Below are positions 8,733 to 16,966 of a stretch of DNA of 64,000 bases, piece after piece. How positions within the stretch are numbered: position 1 is the stretch's first letter; each line of letters begins with the position of its first letter. Both the position numbers and the translations under genes were made by a program. The stretch covers positions 1,798,001 through 1,862,000 of the forward strand of contig NZ_CP045920.1 in NCBI RefSeq assembly GCF_009660225.1. Reading direction: 5' to 3'. The notes beneath the pieces are model-generated. The model was not told the DNA's origin, searched no databases, and worked only from the letters and a program-made list of their open reading frames with translations. This stretch comes from Pseudactinotalea sp. HY158. GTDB lineage: Bacteria > Actinomycetota > Actinomycetes > Actinomycetales > Beutenbergiaceae.

Positions 8733-9542
8733 TCACCGACCGGCGACGAGGCGGTTTTGTTTGGTGATGGTCTCGATCGGGGTGCCGTGGCCGGTGGTGA
8801 GGCCTTGGCCGCGGACGGCGAACCAGCCTCCGATTCCCTCGATCCAGACGCGTCCGACCCAGCGGGTCGCGAGTTCGGGGGTCACGGTGGCCTGGGAGGT
8901 GTAGGTGTGGGTGATCGTGTGCTGCGGGTAGGCCTGGCCCGGGTCGGTCGTGGTGACCGGGTCGGTGTCGTCGCCGAAGTCCCATACGTACTGGACGGGT
9001 TCGACCTCGAGCACGACACGGCGATCGAGCAGCCTCGTGGAGAAGCGCTGAACCGTCGGTTCGGTGTAGAAGATCGTGTACATCCCCACCAGCACCTGGC
9101 CACCGGCGGGCTGGACGTGGATCGGTGACGGCTCGATCGTGAACGTCGCCAGCTCGATTCGTGCCAGCACCGCAGCGACGATGTCGATCGGCTCCTCCGG
9201 TGGGCCCGCGGCCCATGGGTCGTCCGAGTTCAGCTCGAACTCGATCCCGCAGTACAACCGGTCCCCCAGACTCGAACACTGCGACAACCACCGATCCGCA
9301 TCCACCGGATCGCCCGGCTCATCCACCGCAGCACCACCAGGCTCCCAATCCGGCGCACCGCCGGCGCTCCGATCAGCACCAGGATTATGCTGGTCGACCT
9401 CGCCAATTCCTATCGTCGCTTGGTCGCCGTCAGTGTTCCCTTTCCACGCCGTATCGGGGTCATCCCAGTCGTCGAAGCTGGTATCTAGCCCGAGCCCGGC
9501 GATCCCCACGAGTGTCATCGCAACTGCCAGAGCGCGGATCAT
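8733..9542 (-). CDS. Secreted PKD-domain protein, cassette copy B
   Basis: 269 residues. Hydrophobic export signal at about 3-18, then an acidic Asp/Gly-rich variable stretch (about 20-62), then the same conserved module as copy A: CSSLGDRLYC, and a PKD-like YVWDFGDDTD segment. From GGAP to the end it is nearly identical to copy A (changes such as E to D, T to R in STRLLD, and the last residue). The start is the ATG at 9542, which overlaps the lipoprotein stop by ATGA; a longer frame to 9581 has no signal peptide. Function unknown, presumably extracellular with the paired lipoprotein. Confidence 0.8.
   Translation of the reverse strand: MIRALAVAMTLVGIAGLGLDTSFDDWDDPDTAWKGNTDGDQATIGIGEVDQHNPGADRSAGGAPDWEPGGAAVDEPGDPVDADRWLSQCSSLGDRLYCGIEFELNSDDPWAAGPPEEPIDIVAAVLARIELATFTIEPSPIHVQPAGGQVLVGMYTIFYTEPTVQRFSTRLLDRRVVLEVEPVQYVWDFGDDTDPVTTTDPGQAYPQHTITHTYTSQATVTPELATRWVGRVWIEGIGGWFAVRGQGLTTGHGTPIETITKQNRLVAGR
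8743..9363 (-). repeat. Direct repeat R2, copy B
   Basis: Partner of 7231-7851, 621 bp, more than 98% identical by eye. Confidence 0.9.
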
Positions 9543-10171
9543 TCTATCTCCGTTCCCGAAAAGAGAGCCACGACCTGCCAATCCGCAAAATGTTGAACGA
9601 CGATACGTGTGCCGACCTCTTGGCTTTCACCGTATCGTTTGACTAGACCCTCGTTCGTGTAGGAGGCTCCGCTGTCAAGATTTAAGTCGAAAGCTACCTC
9701 ATATGCCAAGTCATCAATGGTGCGAGTGGCGACCGGGTTAGAAATATGAGCCGATATTCCAACAATCCAACCATCGTTGCTGTAAACGTCCTTAAATGTT
9801 GCGGTCATCGCGTTGCAGAAATCGCACGCGTCACGGCCCATAGCTTGAAAGTCGGATATATCTCCAGTGGAGGCGGCGTAATTGTGAAGCTCGAGAAAGT
9901 ATTCGGCTGCGGCGATGGCGCCCTTTGCACCGGTGTCGTCCATCGCGGCGGGCCTTTCCGGTTTGGGAAGCGGATTCGGTTCGGGTACCGGCTCCTCGCT
10001 GGGCGTCGTCTGTTCGGTCGTCGGTGGCGCCGTCGTCGTCGGGCCTGCCGTGTCTGTGGTCGGCGGGCCGGCCGACGGCTCGTCGCCGCCCGAGCAGCCC
10101 GTCACCAGCATGGTCCCCGCGAGGATCGTCGCCGCGATCCCCGTTCGTCTGCTCCCGACTCTGGTCAGCAT
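9539..10171 (-). CDS. DUF6318 lipoprotein, cassette copy B
   Basis: 210 residues, same length as copy A. Lipobox VTGC (Cys26), Thr/Pro/Glu linker, and DUF6318-type domain with CDFC and TIDDLAYEV. The mature domain differs strongly from copy A (for example AMTATFKDVYSNDGW against KTASQFSARYDAGQW) and its coding DNA is visibly AT-richer than the flanks. ATGA overlap with the PKD gene that follows. The start is again the ATG of MLTRVGSR. Membrane-anchored outside the cell; role unknown. Confidence 0.8.
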   Translation of the reverse strand: MLTRVGSRRTGIAATILAGTMLVTGCSGGDEPSAGPPTTDTAGPTTTAPPTTEQTTPSEEPVPEPNPLPKPERPAAMDDTGAKGAIAAAEYFLELHNYAASTGDISDFQAMGRDACDFCNAMTATFKDVYSNDGWIVGISAHISNPVATRTIDDLAYEVAFDLNLDSGASYTNEGLVKRYGESQEVGTRIVVQHFADWQVVALFSGTEIE

Positions 10172-10187
10172 CACCCCACGGTAGACA
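9901..10187 (-). repeat. Direct repeat R1, copy B
   Basis: Partner of 8380-8666. Confidence 0.85.
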
Positions 10188-10285
10188 ATCCGACCCGATC
10201 CCGCAGCACGCCGACGGCCCCTGTGCACAACCTCGTCGGCCACCGGGCGCACAGCCTCGCCGTCTGCCCCGGCCCACATGCCCAG

Positions 10286-10291
10286 TAGACT
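10286..10291 (+). promoter_or_regulatory. -10 box TAGACT for a leaderless transcript of the DUF3043 gene
   Basis: TAGACT lies 6 nt before the GTG start at 10298, leaving no room for a ribosome-binding site. Confidence 0.6.
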
Positions 10292-10297
10292 GGCCGT

Positions 10298-10873
10298 GTG
10301 TTCGGACGCAAGAAGTCGGCTGAGGCCGCCCCGGTTGAAGAGACGCCCCTGCTCGGCGGGAAGGGCCGTCCCACGCCCTCCCGCAAGGAGGCGGAGGCTC
10401 GCAATCGCTCTCCCCTGATCTCGGCGGATCCGAAGGCCGACAAGCGCGCGGCACGCGAAGCGGCACGGATCGAGCGCATGAAGGTGAACGAGGCCCTGGT
10501 CACGGGCGATGAGCAACATCTCCCTGCGGCCCACCGCGGCCCCGTCCGGCGCTATATCCGCGACTCCGTCGACGCCCGATTCATGCTCGGCGAGTGGTTC
10601 TTCCCGCTGACCCTCGTGATCGTGCTCGTGCTCCTCGTGGCCCAGAGCGTCCTCTCCCCCGAGGCGGGCGTCCTCATCCTCATCGCTCTCTACGTCGTGG
10701 TGCTGGCCACCCTCGCCCACGCCGTCTGGGTCTCGTTCGCGATCAAGAAGGAACTGATCAAGAAGTTCGGGTCGGCGCGGGGCACCCACATGTACGCGGT
10801 GGGCCGCGCGATGCAGATGCGCCGGATGCGCCTGCCCAAGCCGCAGGTCAAGAGGGGCGAGTTCCCGCACTGA
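10298..10873 (+). CDS. DUF3043 membrane protein
   Basis: 191 residues. A basic, Ala/Lys/Arg-rich cytoplasmic N-terminus (about 1-95) with a GKGRPTPSRKEAEARNR motif typical of DUF3043 proteins, then two hydrophobic helices (about 103-121 and 126-145) and a basic C-terminal tail (about 150-191). The family is widespread in Actinomycetota and its role is unknown. It is a single gene, divergent from the lipoprotein cassettes, with a probable leaderless start. Nothing recognisable is found in 10874-11401, apart from a weak inverted repeat soon after the stop (about 10880-10905) that may terminate transcription. Confidence 0.85.
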   Translation: MFGRKKSAEAAPVEETPLLGGKGRPTPSRKEAEARNRSPLISADPKADKRAAREAARIERMKVNEALVTGDEQHLPAAHRGPVRRYIRDSVDARFMLGEWFFPLTLVIVLVLLVAQSVLSPEAGVLILIALYVVVLATLAHAVWVSFAIKKELIKKFGSARGTHMYAVGRAMQMRRMRLPKPQVKRGEFPH

Positions 10874-11401
10874 GCGGGAGGCGACCGGTTCCGGTCCTCG
10901 CTCACGCGTACGGACGACGCCCGCGGCCTCGTGCGGTCGACCCCCGTCGCATGGGGTAGCCCGCCGTACCCCCGGCGGCGCGCCGGCTGCGGCCGGCGGC
11001 GGTCGGCTCATGCGCGCCCTCGCGCGTGAGTCCACGGCTCCGGTCGTCGGGTAGGCCGGGCGGGCCCGCGGCTCACCCTGTTCACGTCGCCCCGTGGTGT
11101 CGGGAGGCCGAGACGACGCTCTCCCACCCTCTCGCATGCGCGCTGGTCCCGCGGGCACTCGCACCAGCGCGTCCGTGGCATCGTGATCGACCGCCCACGT
11201 CTCCGGGAGGGTGGGGTCGACGTCACGCGACGCGGGAGTTGACCAGGTGTCGCTCGAAGTCCGGCCTGCCCGGCGCCGTCTCACAAGCCGATCGGGTCCT
11301 GATCCCGCCGGCCCTTGATGCGAGTCGGGCAGCGGAACGGGGGCGCGCCGCGGGGTACACGGTCGTGGCGAGACTGTCTCGGGTCGATATCGCGCCAACC
11401 C

Positions 11402-11430
11402 TTGTGATTAGCACATCTGTTCGATAGTAT
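11402..11430 (+). promoter_or_regulatory. Sigma-70-type promoter of the DUF222/HNH gene
   Basis: TTGTGA (11402-11407), 17-bp spacer, TAGTAT (11425-11430). The predicted transcript start is near 11437, giving a leader of about 40 nt that contains AAAGGAG at 11461-11467. Confidence 0.65.
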
Positions 11431-11477
11431 GGATGGTGATGGTTCCCGCTGACGGAGGCGAAAGGAGCGTGGTGATC

Positions 11478-13088
11478 ATGACGATCGTGAGGCCCGGCTC
11501 CGCGCCGGGCGACCGCCCCGCATCGGGGGACAGTCGTGTGACCGAGTCCCCGGACGAGGACCTCAGCACGGGTGACACCGCAGTTCGCCGGCGCGACGGT
11601 CAGGTGGCAGACGCCGCCGCGGTCGCCGCCCTGGAACGGCTCACGGACGAGGTGGAGGCCCTGGCCGGACTGGACTGGGCCGGCGCCCCGGGGCAGTCCG
11701 CGCTCGATGCCCTCACCGGCGTGGAGCAGCTGACCCGCCGGCTCGAGGCACTGCAGGCACGGGTGACCGCCGCTGCCGAATCCGACGGACTGTGGGCTCT
11801 GGACGGGTCGCGGACCCTGCCGGTCTGGCTCCAGACCCATACGGGTGCCAGCCGCGGGAGCGCGCTGCGGACGGTGCGGACCGCGCGCAGCCTGCGCGAC
11901 CACCTCCCGGGTACATTCGACGCGCTGCGCGCCGGGCAGGTCGGCGCCGACCACGTCGCTGTTCTCGTACGCGAGACCACGCGGACCGGGCGGATGCGCG
12001 AACAGCTCCGCAGCGACGAGGCCGGAGAGGACTTCCTCCTGAGTCATGCCCGGGGTCTCGACGCCACCACGTTCGCCCGGATCGGCCAGGCCTGGGCGAT
12101 CGCCGCCGATCCGCAGGCGGCGGACCGCGCCTGGCGCGAGGACGGCGCGAAGGAGCAGGTCACGTTGGCCGAGACCACCGGCGGCTATCACCTGACCGGC
12201 TGGCTCGACCCCGGAAGCGGGCGCCTCGTGCAGGAGGCGCTCTCGGCGCACCTGGGCCGGCCCAGCGCTGACGACGCCCGCACCCCCGCCCAACGACGCG
12301 CCGCAGCCCTCACCTCCCTCGCGCAGGAATCGCTCACCGCCGGGCGGCAGCAGTCCTCCGCTCGGATTCGGCCCCACCTGACCATCACGGTCCCCTGGCT
12401 CACCCTTGAGGCCATGGTCGCCGCCGCCGGCAGTGTCGGCAATGTCGGCACTGTCGGCACTGTCGGCAGTGTCGGCAGTGCCGACCCCGGCGCGCCGCAG
12501 TCCGACACGACGCGCCCCCCTGAGGAGACGGAGGCCACGGGGGCCACGGGAGACGCTGAGGACATGGAGGACACGTGGGCGCGGGCCCGAACGTCCGACG
12601 ACGACGCCGTGATCTCCACTCGGCTCGACACCGGGCGGATGCGCGGACTGGAACCGGCGACCTTCCCCGACGGAACGCCGTTGGCACCGGCGCAACTGGC
12701 TCGGTTCGCCTGTGATTCGTCCCTGGCCCGGGTCGTGTTCGGTCCCGAGTCCACGGTGCTGGACGTCGGCCGCGAACAGCGCATCTTCCCGGCGAATCAG
12801 GCCCGCGCGGTCATCGCTCGGGATCGACATTGTCAGTATCCAGGCTGCCACGAACCACCGGGATTCGGCGAGATCCACCACTCGCTGTGGTGGGGAAGAC
12901 ACGACGGCCCCACCGCCGTGAGCCACGGGATCCTCCTGTGCTGGACCCATCACGAGCTCGTCCACCGACGCGAGATCACGATCGCCCGCCGGGACGGCCA
13001 CTGGCGTTTCACCCGCATCGACGGCAGCACGATCACGGCACCCGAACATGCCTACCCGGCTGACGCGGGCTCGCCCCCGCGGCACTGA
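11478..13088 (+). CDS. DUF222 / HNH endonuclease domain protein
   Basis: 536 residues from the ATG that follows AAAGGAG by 10 nt (an upstream in-frame ATG at 11433 has no such site). The DUF222 domain covers about residues 30-270 and the HNH nuclease fold about 440-510, with zinc-type pairs CQYPGC and CWTHH and the catalytic HH in GEIHHSLWW. This family is present in many copies in Actinomycetota and may be linked to mobile elements; its biological role is unsettled. Residues about 317-330 are a run of VGTVG-type repeats encoded by tandem 9-bp units (12431-12482), likely a flexible loop before the acidic linker. Confidence 0.85.
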   Translation: MTIVRPGSAPGDRPASGDSRVTESPDEDLSTGDTAVRRRDGQVADAAAVAALERLTDEVEALAGLDWAGAPGQSALDALTGVEQLTRRLEALQARVTAAAESDGLWALDGSRTLPVWLQTHTGASRGSALRTVRTARSLRDHLPGTFDALRAGQVGADHVAVLVRETTRTGRMREQLRSDEAGEDFLLSHARGLDATTFARIGQAWAIAADPQAADRAWREDGAKEQVTLAETTGGYHLTGWLDPGSGRLVQEALSAHLGRPSADDARTPAQRRAAALTSLAQESLTAGRQQSSARIRPHLTITVPWLTLEAMVAAAGSVGNVGTVGTVGSVGSADPGAPQSDTTRPPEETEATGATGDAEDMEDTWARARTSDDDAVISTRLDTGRMRGLEPATFPDGTPLAPAQLARFACDSSLARVVFGPESTVLDVGREQRIFPANQARAVIARDRHCQYPGCHEPPGFGEIHHSLWWGRHDGPTAVSHGILLCWTHHELVHRREITIARRDGHWRFTRIDGSTITAPEHAYPADAGSPPRH

Positions 13089-13098
13089 TGTCGACCTC

Positions 13099-13176
13099 GG
13101 GACCCCTACCCGGGACCCCTACCCGGGACCCCTACCCGGGACCCCTACCCGGGACCACTACCCGGGACCACTGCTC
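13099..13176 (+). repeat. Six tandem 13-bp repeats
   Basis: Unit gggacccctaccc, four perfect copies from 13099, then two with changes (gggaccactaccc; gggaccactgctc). Each junction makes CCCGGG. It sits in the gap between the HNH and pyrD genes (13089-13314), which also has three gtagcccc units at about 13239-13262. No spacers, so not a CRISPR array. Confidence 0.85.
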
Positions 13177-13314
13177 GGGCGGGCTGCTGCGACCCACCAC
13201 TCGAGAGCGCCCGCGCAGGGTCGCCGCATGATCCGCCGTAGCCCCGTAGCCCCGTAGCCCCGTGGCTCAGTGGCTCCGTGGGCCACTGGCCCAGTGGCTC
13301 AGTTCCTCAGCGGC

Positions 13315-14343
13315 TCAGCGAGGCCCCGCGGCCTCCCTGTTGATCCGCCCGGGCCAGGTCGGGCCCCCATAGATGAAGCCGGTGTAGGCCTGTGTCAGGT
13401 CGGCGCCGGCCGCGAGGTAGGCGCGCACGTCGGTGGCCGAGCTGATCCCGCCCATTCCGATGATCAACGGTCCCACGCCGAGCCGCCGGCGCAGCCGGGA
13501 GACCACGGTGAGTCCGCGCTCGAGGAGCAGCGGGCCGCTCATTCCGCCCGCGCCGTGGTCGTGGTCGATCGTCGTGTTCACGGCGCTCACGCCCGCCAGG
13601 CCGAGCTCGCGCGCCAGGTCCGCGACCGCGTCGATATCGGCATCGGCCAGGTCCGGGGCGATCTTCACCAGCACCGGCACGTCGCGCCCCGCCGCATACG
13701 CCGCCTGCTGAGTCACGGCGTCCAGGATCGGCCGCAGGGACTCGGAGGCCTGCAGGTCCCGCAGCCCCGGCGTGTTCGGCGACGACACGTTCACCACGAG
13801 ATAGTCCACGAACGGGGCGAGCCGGCGTGCGCTGAACACGTAGTCTCCGACGGCCTCGCTCGCCGGTGTCACCTTCGATTTGCCGATATTCGCCCCGAGC
13901 ACGAGCGCCTTGCCGGCCGGGGTGCGCCGCAGTCGCCGCAGCCGTGCGGCCGCGGCGACCGCGCCCTCGTTGTTGAAGCCCATCCGGTTGACGATCGCCC
14001 GCTCCTGCGGAAAACGGAACATCCGCGGACGCTCGTTCCCGGGCTGCGGCCGCGCCGTCACGGTGCCGACCTCGACGAACGCGAACCCCATCGCCGCGAG
14101 CCCGAGCGCCATCCGGGCGTCCTTGTCGAACCCGGCCGCGATCCCCAGCGGCCCGGCCAGCTCCCGGCCCCACGCCCGCGTGGCGCCACCGGGCGTACCG
14201 TCCGTGCGGGTCAGGGCCGCCGAGACGACGGGCCGCAGCGGCGCCCTCCCGGCGGCCGCGATGAGCGCGGCCGCACCGTGGTGGGCGCGTTCGGGATCCA
14301 TCCGCACGAGGACCTTGTCGAACAGCTTCCGATAGGGGCTCAC
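13315..14343 (-). CDS. pyrD: Dihydroorotate dehydrogenase (quinone), class 2
   Basis: 342 residues. Oxidises dihydroorotate to orotate in pyrimidine synthesis, passing electrons to quinone at the membrane. The FMN barrel motifs are clear: GIAAGFDKDA, MGFNNEGA, the NVSSPNTPGLR loop carrying the class 2 catalytic Ser, VLVKIAPDL, NTTIDHDHGAGGMSG and a GMGGISS phosphate loop. A short N-terminal helix (1-40) fits membrane association. The GTG start has GGAGAAG upstream and overlaps the stop of the preceding membrane gene by GTGA, so it is the last gene of a three-gene operon. Confidence 0.95.
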   Translation of the reverse strand: MSPYRKLFDKVLVRMDPERAHHGAAALIAAAGRAPLRPVVSAALTRTDGTPGGATRAWGRELAGPLGIAAGFDKDARMALGLAAMGFAFVEVGTVTARPQPGNERPRMFRFPQERAIVNRMGFNNEGAVAAAARLRRLRRTPAGKALVLGANIGKSKVTPASEAVGDYVFSARRLAPFVDYLVVNVSSPNTPGLRDLQASESLRPILDAVTQQAAYAAGRDVPVLVKIAPDLADADIDAVADLARELGLAGVSAVNTTIDHDHGAGGMSGPLLLERGLTVVSRLRRRLGVGPLIIGMGGISSATDVRAYLAAGADLTQAYTGFIYGGPTWPGRINREAAGPR

Positions 14344-14867
14344 GCCTTCTCCTGTCGTTCGTCTCGATTCGCACGCTGACGGACGGCGCCCGCCCGGCCC
14401 GAGCGATGTGTGTCGCCGGCCGCTATCCGACCGGGGCTCGACCGCCACAACCAGGTGATGCCGAGGACCGGCAGCACGAGCGGCACGAATCCGTAGCCGC
14501 GCCCGTACAACGACCACACCGAGTCGTGCTGGAACAGTTCGGGATGGGTGAGGCTGAGAGTGCCCACGAGCACCACGCCGACCAGTTCGATCGCCACCGC
14601 GATCCAGCCCACGCGGCGCATCCGCCTGCCGTTGTGGGCGAGGGCGATCGTGGCCGCGATGTACACGAGCGCCGAGAAGGCCGACAGCGTGTACGCCAGC
14701 GGTGCCTCCGAGGAGTCCCGGATCAACTGCACGCTCGCCCGCGCGCTCGCCGCCAGGGCGAACACGCCGTAGGCGGCGATGAGCGCCCGGCCGGCGCCGT
14801 AGGCGGGCCTGCGGGTGTCGGGTACGGCGGCGCCGGCCGCGGGGTCGCCGTCGAGCGGGGCGTTCAC
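14340..14867 (-). CDS. Four-helix membrane protein, unknown function
   Basis: 175 residues from a GTG that overlaps the previous stop (GTGA). Four hydrophobic segments (about 29-48, 58-77, 86-106, 127-146) separated by short charged loops, with an acidic/Pro N-terminus and a basic C-terminal tail. I do not recognise a family with a known role. The tight overlap with pyrD downstream and another membrane gene upstream indicates co-expression. Confidence 0.8.
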   Translation of the reverse strand: MNAPLDGDPAAGAAVPDTRRPAYGAGRALIAAYGVFALAASARASVQLIRDSSEAPLAYTLSAFSALVYIAATIALAHNGRRMRRVGWIAVAIELVGVVLVGTLSLTHPELFQHDSVWSLYGRGYGFVPLVLPVLGITWLWRSSPGRIAAGDTHRSGRAGAVRQRANRDERQEKA

Positions 14868-15247
14868 GGGGCACCGATCTGGGTGATCGCGCCGAGCGTG
14901 CCCCACAGCTGCAGCAGGCGCAGCTGCACGACGGCGAAGGCGACCCCCGCCACGATGAGCACGACCGAACTCCACCTCGTCCGCTCGGCGATCGCCCACA
15001 CCCCGGCGAGCGGGAACAGCAGCGCCGCCGCGATGAAGTAGCCCCAGAAGGTGACCCCGTCGGCGATCTCGTGGCCGCGGCCGAGCTGGATGCCGGCGAC
15101 GATCATCGTGGCGAACAGGAGCACGAGGATCCCGCCGGCGACGATGAGTTGCTTGAAGACGACGGGCTGATCGCGGGCGGTGCGCAGACCGGCCCACGCC
15201 GCCAGGCCCAGGGAACAGGCGAAGAGAATCCAGTTGAGGAACGGCAC
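14864..15247 (-). CDS. Small four-helix membrane protein, unknown function
   Basis: 127 residues, nearly all hydrophobic: segments at about 3-20, 32-52, 66-87 and 94-112. First gene of the operon with the next membrane gene and pyrD. It starts with GTG; a -10 box TAGGAT (complement of 15256-15261) lies 8 nt upstream, in a region shared with the divergent pepA promoter. No recognised domain. Confidence 0.8.
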   Translation of the reverse strand: MPFLNWILFACSLGLAAWAGLRTARDQPVVFKQLIVAGGILVLLFATMIVAGIQLGRGHEIADGVTFWGYFIAAALLFPLAGVWAIAERTRWSSVVLIVAGVAFAVVQLRLLQLWGTLGAITQIGAP

Positions 15248-15272
15248 AACCGATGATCCTAGTGGACTCGCC

Positions 15273-15278
15273 TAGGAT
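15273..15278 (+). promoter_or_regulatory. -10 box TAGGAT for leaderless pepA
   Basis: TAGGAT lies 6 nt before the GTG of pepA at 15285. A second TAGGAT on the other strand serves the divergent membrane-protein operon. Confidence 0.6.
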
Positions 15279-15284
15279 GACCCG

Positions 15285-16799
15285 GTGACCAACATCGATG
15301 TGACTTCGAAGGATCCGGCTCGAGTGAGCGCCGACGCCCTGGTGGTGGCGGTCGCCGCGGGCACCACCGCGCGCCTGGCGAACGCCGGCATGTTCGCCCC
15401 CGCCGCCCGCGCGGCGCTGGAGCAGGCGATCGCCGTGCTCGAGGTGACCGGGAAGGCCGACGAGGTCGTCCGACTGCCCGCCCCGGAGCCGGTCGCCGCC
15501 CGGCTCGTGGCCTTCACCGGCCTCGGCGATCTCGCGGAGGCCGAGGAGCCCTCGCTCGAGAGCCTGCGCCGCGCCGCCGGCGCCGCCACCCGCGCACTCC
15601 CGGGCAGGGACGGCGCCGTGCTCGCGCTGCCGGCCCACTCCCCCGAGCAGCTCGGCGCGGTCGCCGAGGGCGCCCTCCTCGGCGCCTACCGGGTGCGCCC
15701 CGAGCTCGAGGCGAGGGGCGGGAAGAGCCGCGCGGCGTCGTCCGAAGGCACACTCCCCCTCGGCCACGTGACGGTCGCCACCCCACTCAAGCCCAAGCAG
15801 ACCAAGGACGCCCTGGCCCGCGCCCGGGTCGTCGCCGCCGCCGTCCACGGCACCCGCGACCTGGTCAACACCCCGCCGAACGTGCTGTTCCCCGAGAGCT
15901 TCGCCGATCGTGCGCGCGCCCTCGTCAAGGGCACGGGGATCAAGATGACCGTGGTCGCGGGCGACGACCTGCGCGCGGGTGGTTACGGCGGCCTCGTCGG
16001 CGTCGGCCAGGGGTCGCAGCGCGGTCCGCGCCTGGTCAAGCTGAGCTACACCCCCGCCAAGCCGGCCGCACACTACGCGCTCGTGGGCAAGGGCATCACG
16101 TTCGACTCGGGCGGGCTCTCGATCAAGCCCGCCGCGGGGATGGAGACCATGAAGTCCGACATGGCGGGCGCCGCGGCGGTGCTGCACACCGTCCTCGCCG
16201 CCGCCGCGCTGGGCGTGGGTGTGCGCGTGACCGGCTGGCTCGCCCTCGCCGAGAACATGCCCTCGGGAACGGCCCAGCGCCCCTCCGACGTCATCACCAT
16301 CCGGGGCGGCACGACCGTCGAGGTGCTCAACACCGACGCCGAGGGCCGCCTCGTGCTCGCCGACGCACTCGTGGCCGCGGGCGAGGAGGATCCGGACGTG
16401 GTCGTCGACATCGCCACGTTGACGGGTGCGCAGATGGTCGCGCTCGGCAACCAGGTGAGTGCGGTCATGGGCACCGACGATGCCCGCGAGCACGTGATCG
16501 CGGCCGCGGATGCCGCCGGCGAGCAGATGTGGCCGATGCCGCTGCCGGTCGCGTTGCGCGCCTCCCTCGACTCGGCCGTGGCCGACCTGGCCAATATCGG
16601 TGAGCGGTTCGGGGGCATGCTCGTGGCCGGCCTCTTCCTCAAGGAGTTCACGGGCTCGCGGCCGTGGGCGCACCTCGACATCGCGGGCCCCTCGTTCAAC
16701 AGCGGCAAGCCGCGCCACTACGAGGCCGAGGGTGGCACGGGCGCCGGGGTGCGCACGCTGCTGACACTCCTGGAGAATGCGGCCCGCCGGGCCGCGTGA
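15285..16799 (+). CDS. pepA: Leucyl aminopeptidase (M17 family)
   Basis: 504 residues, usual length. Removes N-terminal residues from peptides in the cytosol using two metal ions. The C-terminal catalytic half holds the metal and active-site residues: Lys269 in VGKGITFDSGG, and Asp351/Glu353/Arg355 in NTDAEGR; MKSDMAGAA supplies a further ligand. The N-terminal half (1-170) is the variable macro-like domain. It is followed by lpdA and the E2 gene, the order found around pepB (Rv2213) in Mycobacterium tuberculosis. Nothing recognisable is seen in the 167 bp before lpdA. Confidence 0.95.
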   Translation: MTNIDVTSKDPARVSADALVVAVAAGTTARLANAGMFAPAARAALEQAIAVLEVTGKADEVVRLPAPEPVAARLVAFTGLGDLAEAEEPSLESLRRAAGAATRALPGRDGAVLALPAHSPEQLGAVAEGALLGAYRVRPELEARGGKSRAASSEGTLPLGHVTVATPLKPKQTKDALARARVVAAAVHGTRDLVNTPPNVLFPESFADRARALVKGTGIKMTVVAGDDLRAGGYGGLVGVGQGSQRGPRLVKLSYTPAKPAAHYALVGKGITFDSGGLSIKPAAGMETMKSDMAGAAAVLHTVLAAAALGVGVRVTGWLALAENMPSGTAQRPSDVITIRGGTTVEVLNTDAEGRLVLADALVAAGEEDPDVVVDIATLTGAQMVALGNQVSAVMGTDDAREHVIAAADAAGEQMWPMPLPVALRASLDSAVADLANIGERFGGMLVAGLFLKEFTGSRPWAHLDIAGPSFNSGKPRHYEAEGGTGAGVRTLLTLLENAARRAA

Positions 16800-16966
16800 C
16801 GCATCCCACCCAGATCGCCACTCCATAGAGCTGGGGGCCCAGTGCCGGTGATGACAAGATGGACTGGAGCAGAACGACCATCGGTGTGGACGGCGACACT
16901 CGACCGCACCGGTCTGACACAATCCCATAGAGCGGCGGATCGCCGCGGGAGAACTGAGGAGCGAGC

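Noticed and set aside
7231-10187. R1 and R2 as an insertion sequence
   Set aside because: No transposase and no terminal inverted repeats; the repeats lie inside genes of the cassette.
13099-13176. CRISPR array
   Set aside because: Tandem units with no spacers and no cas genes.
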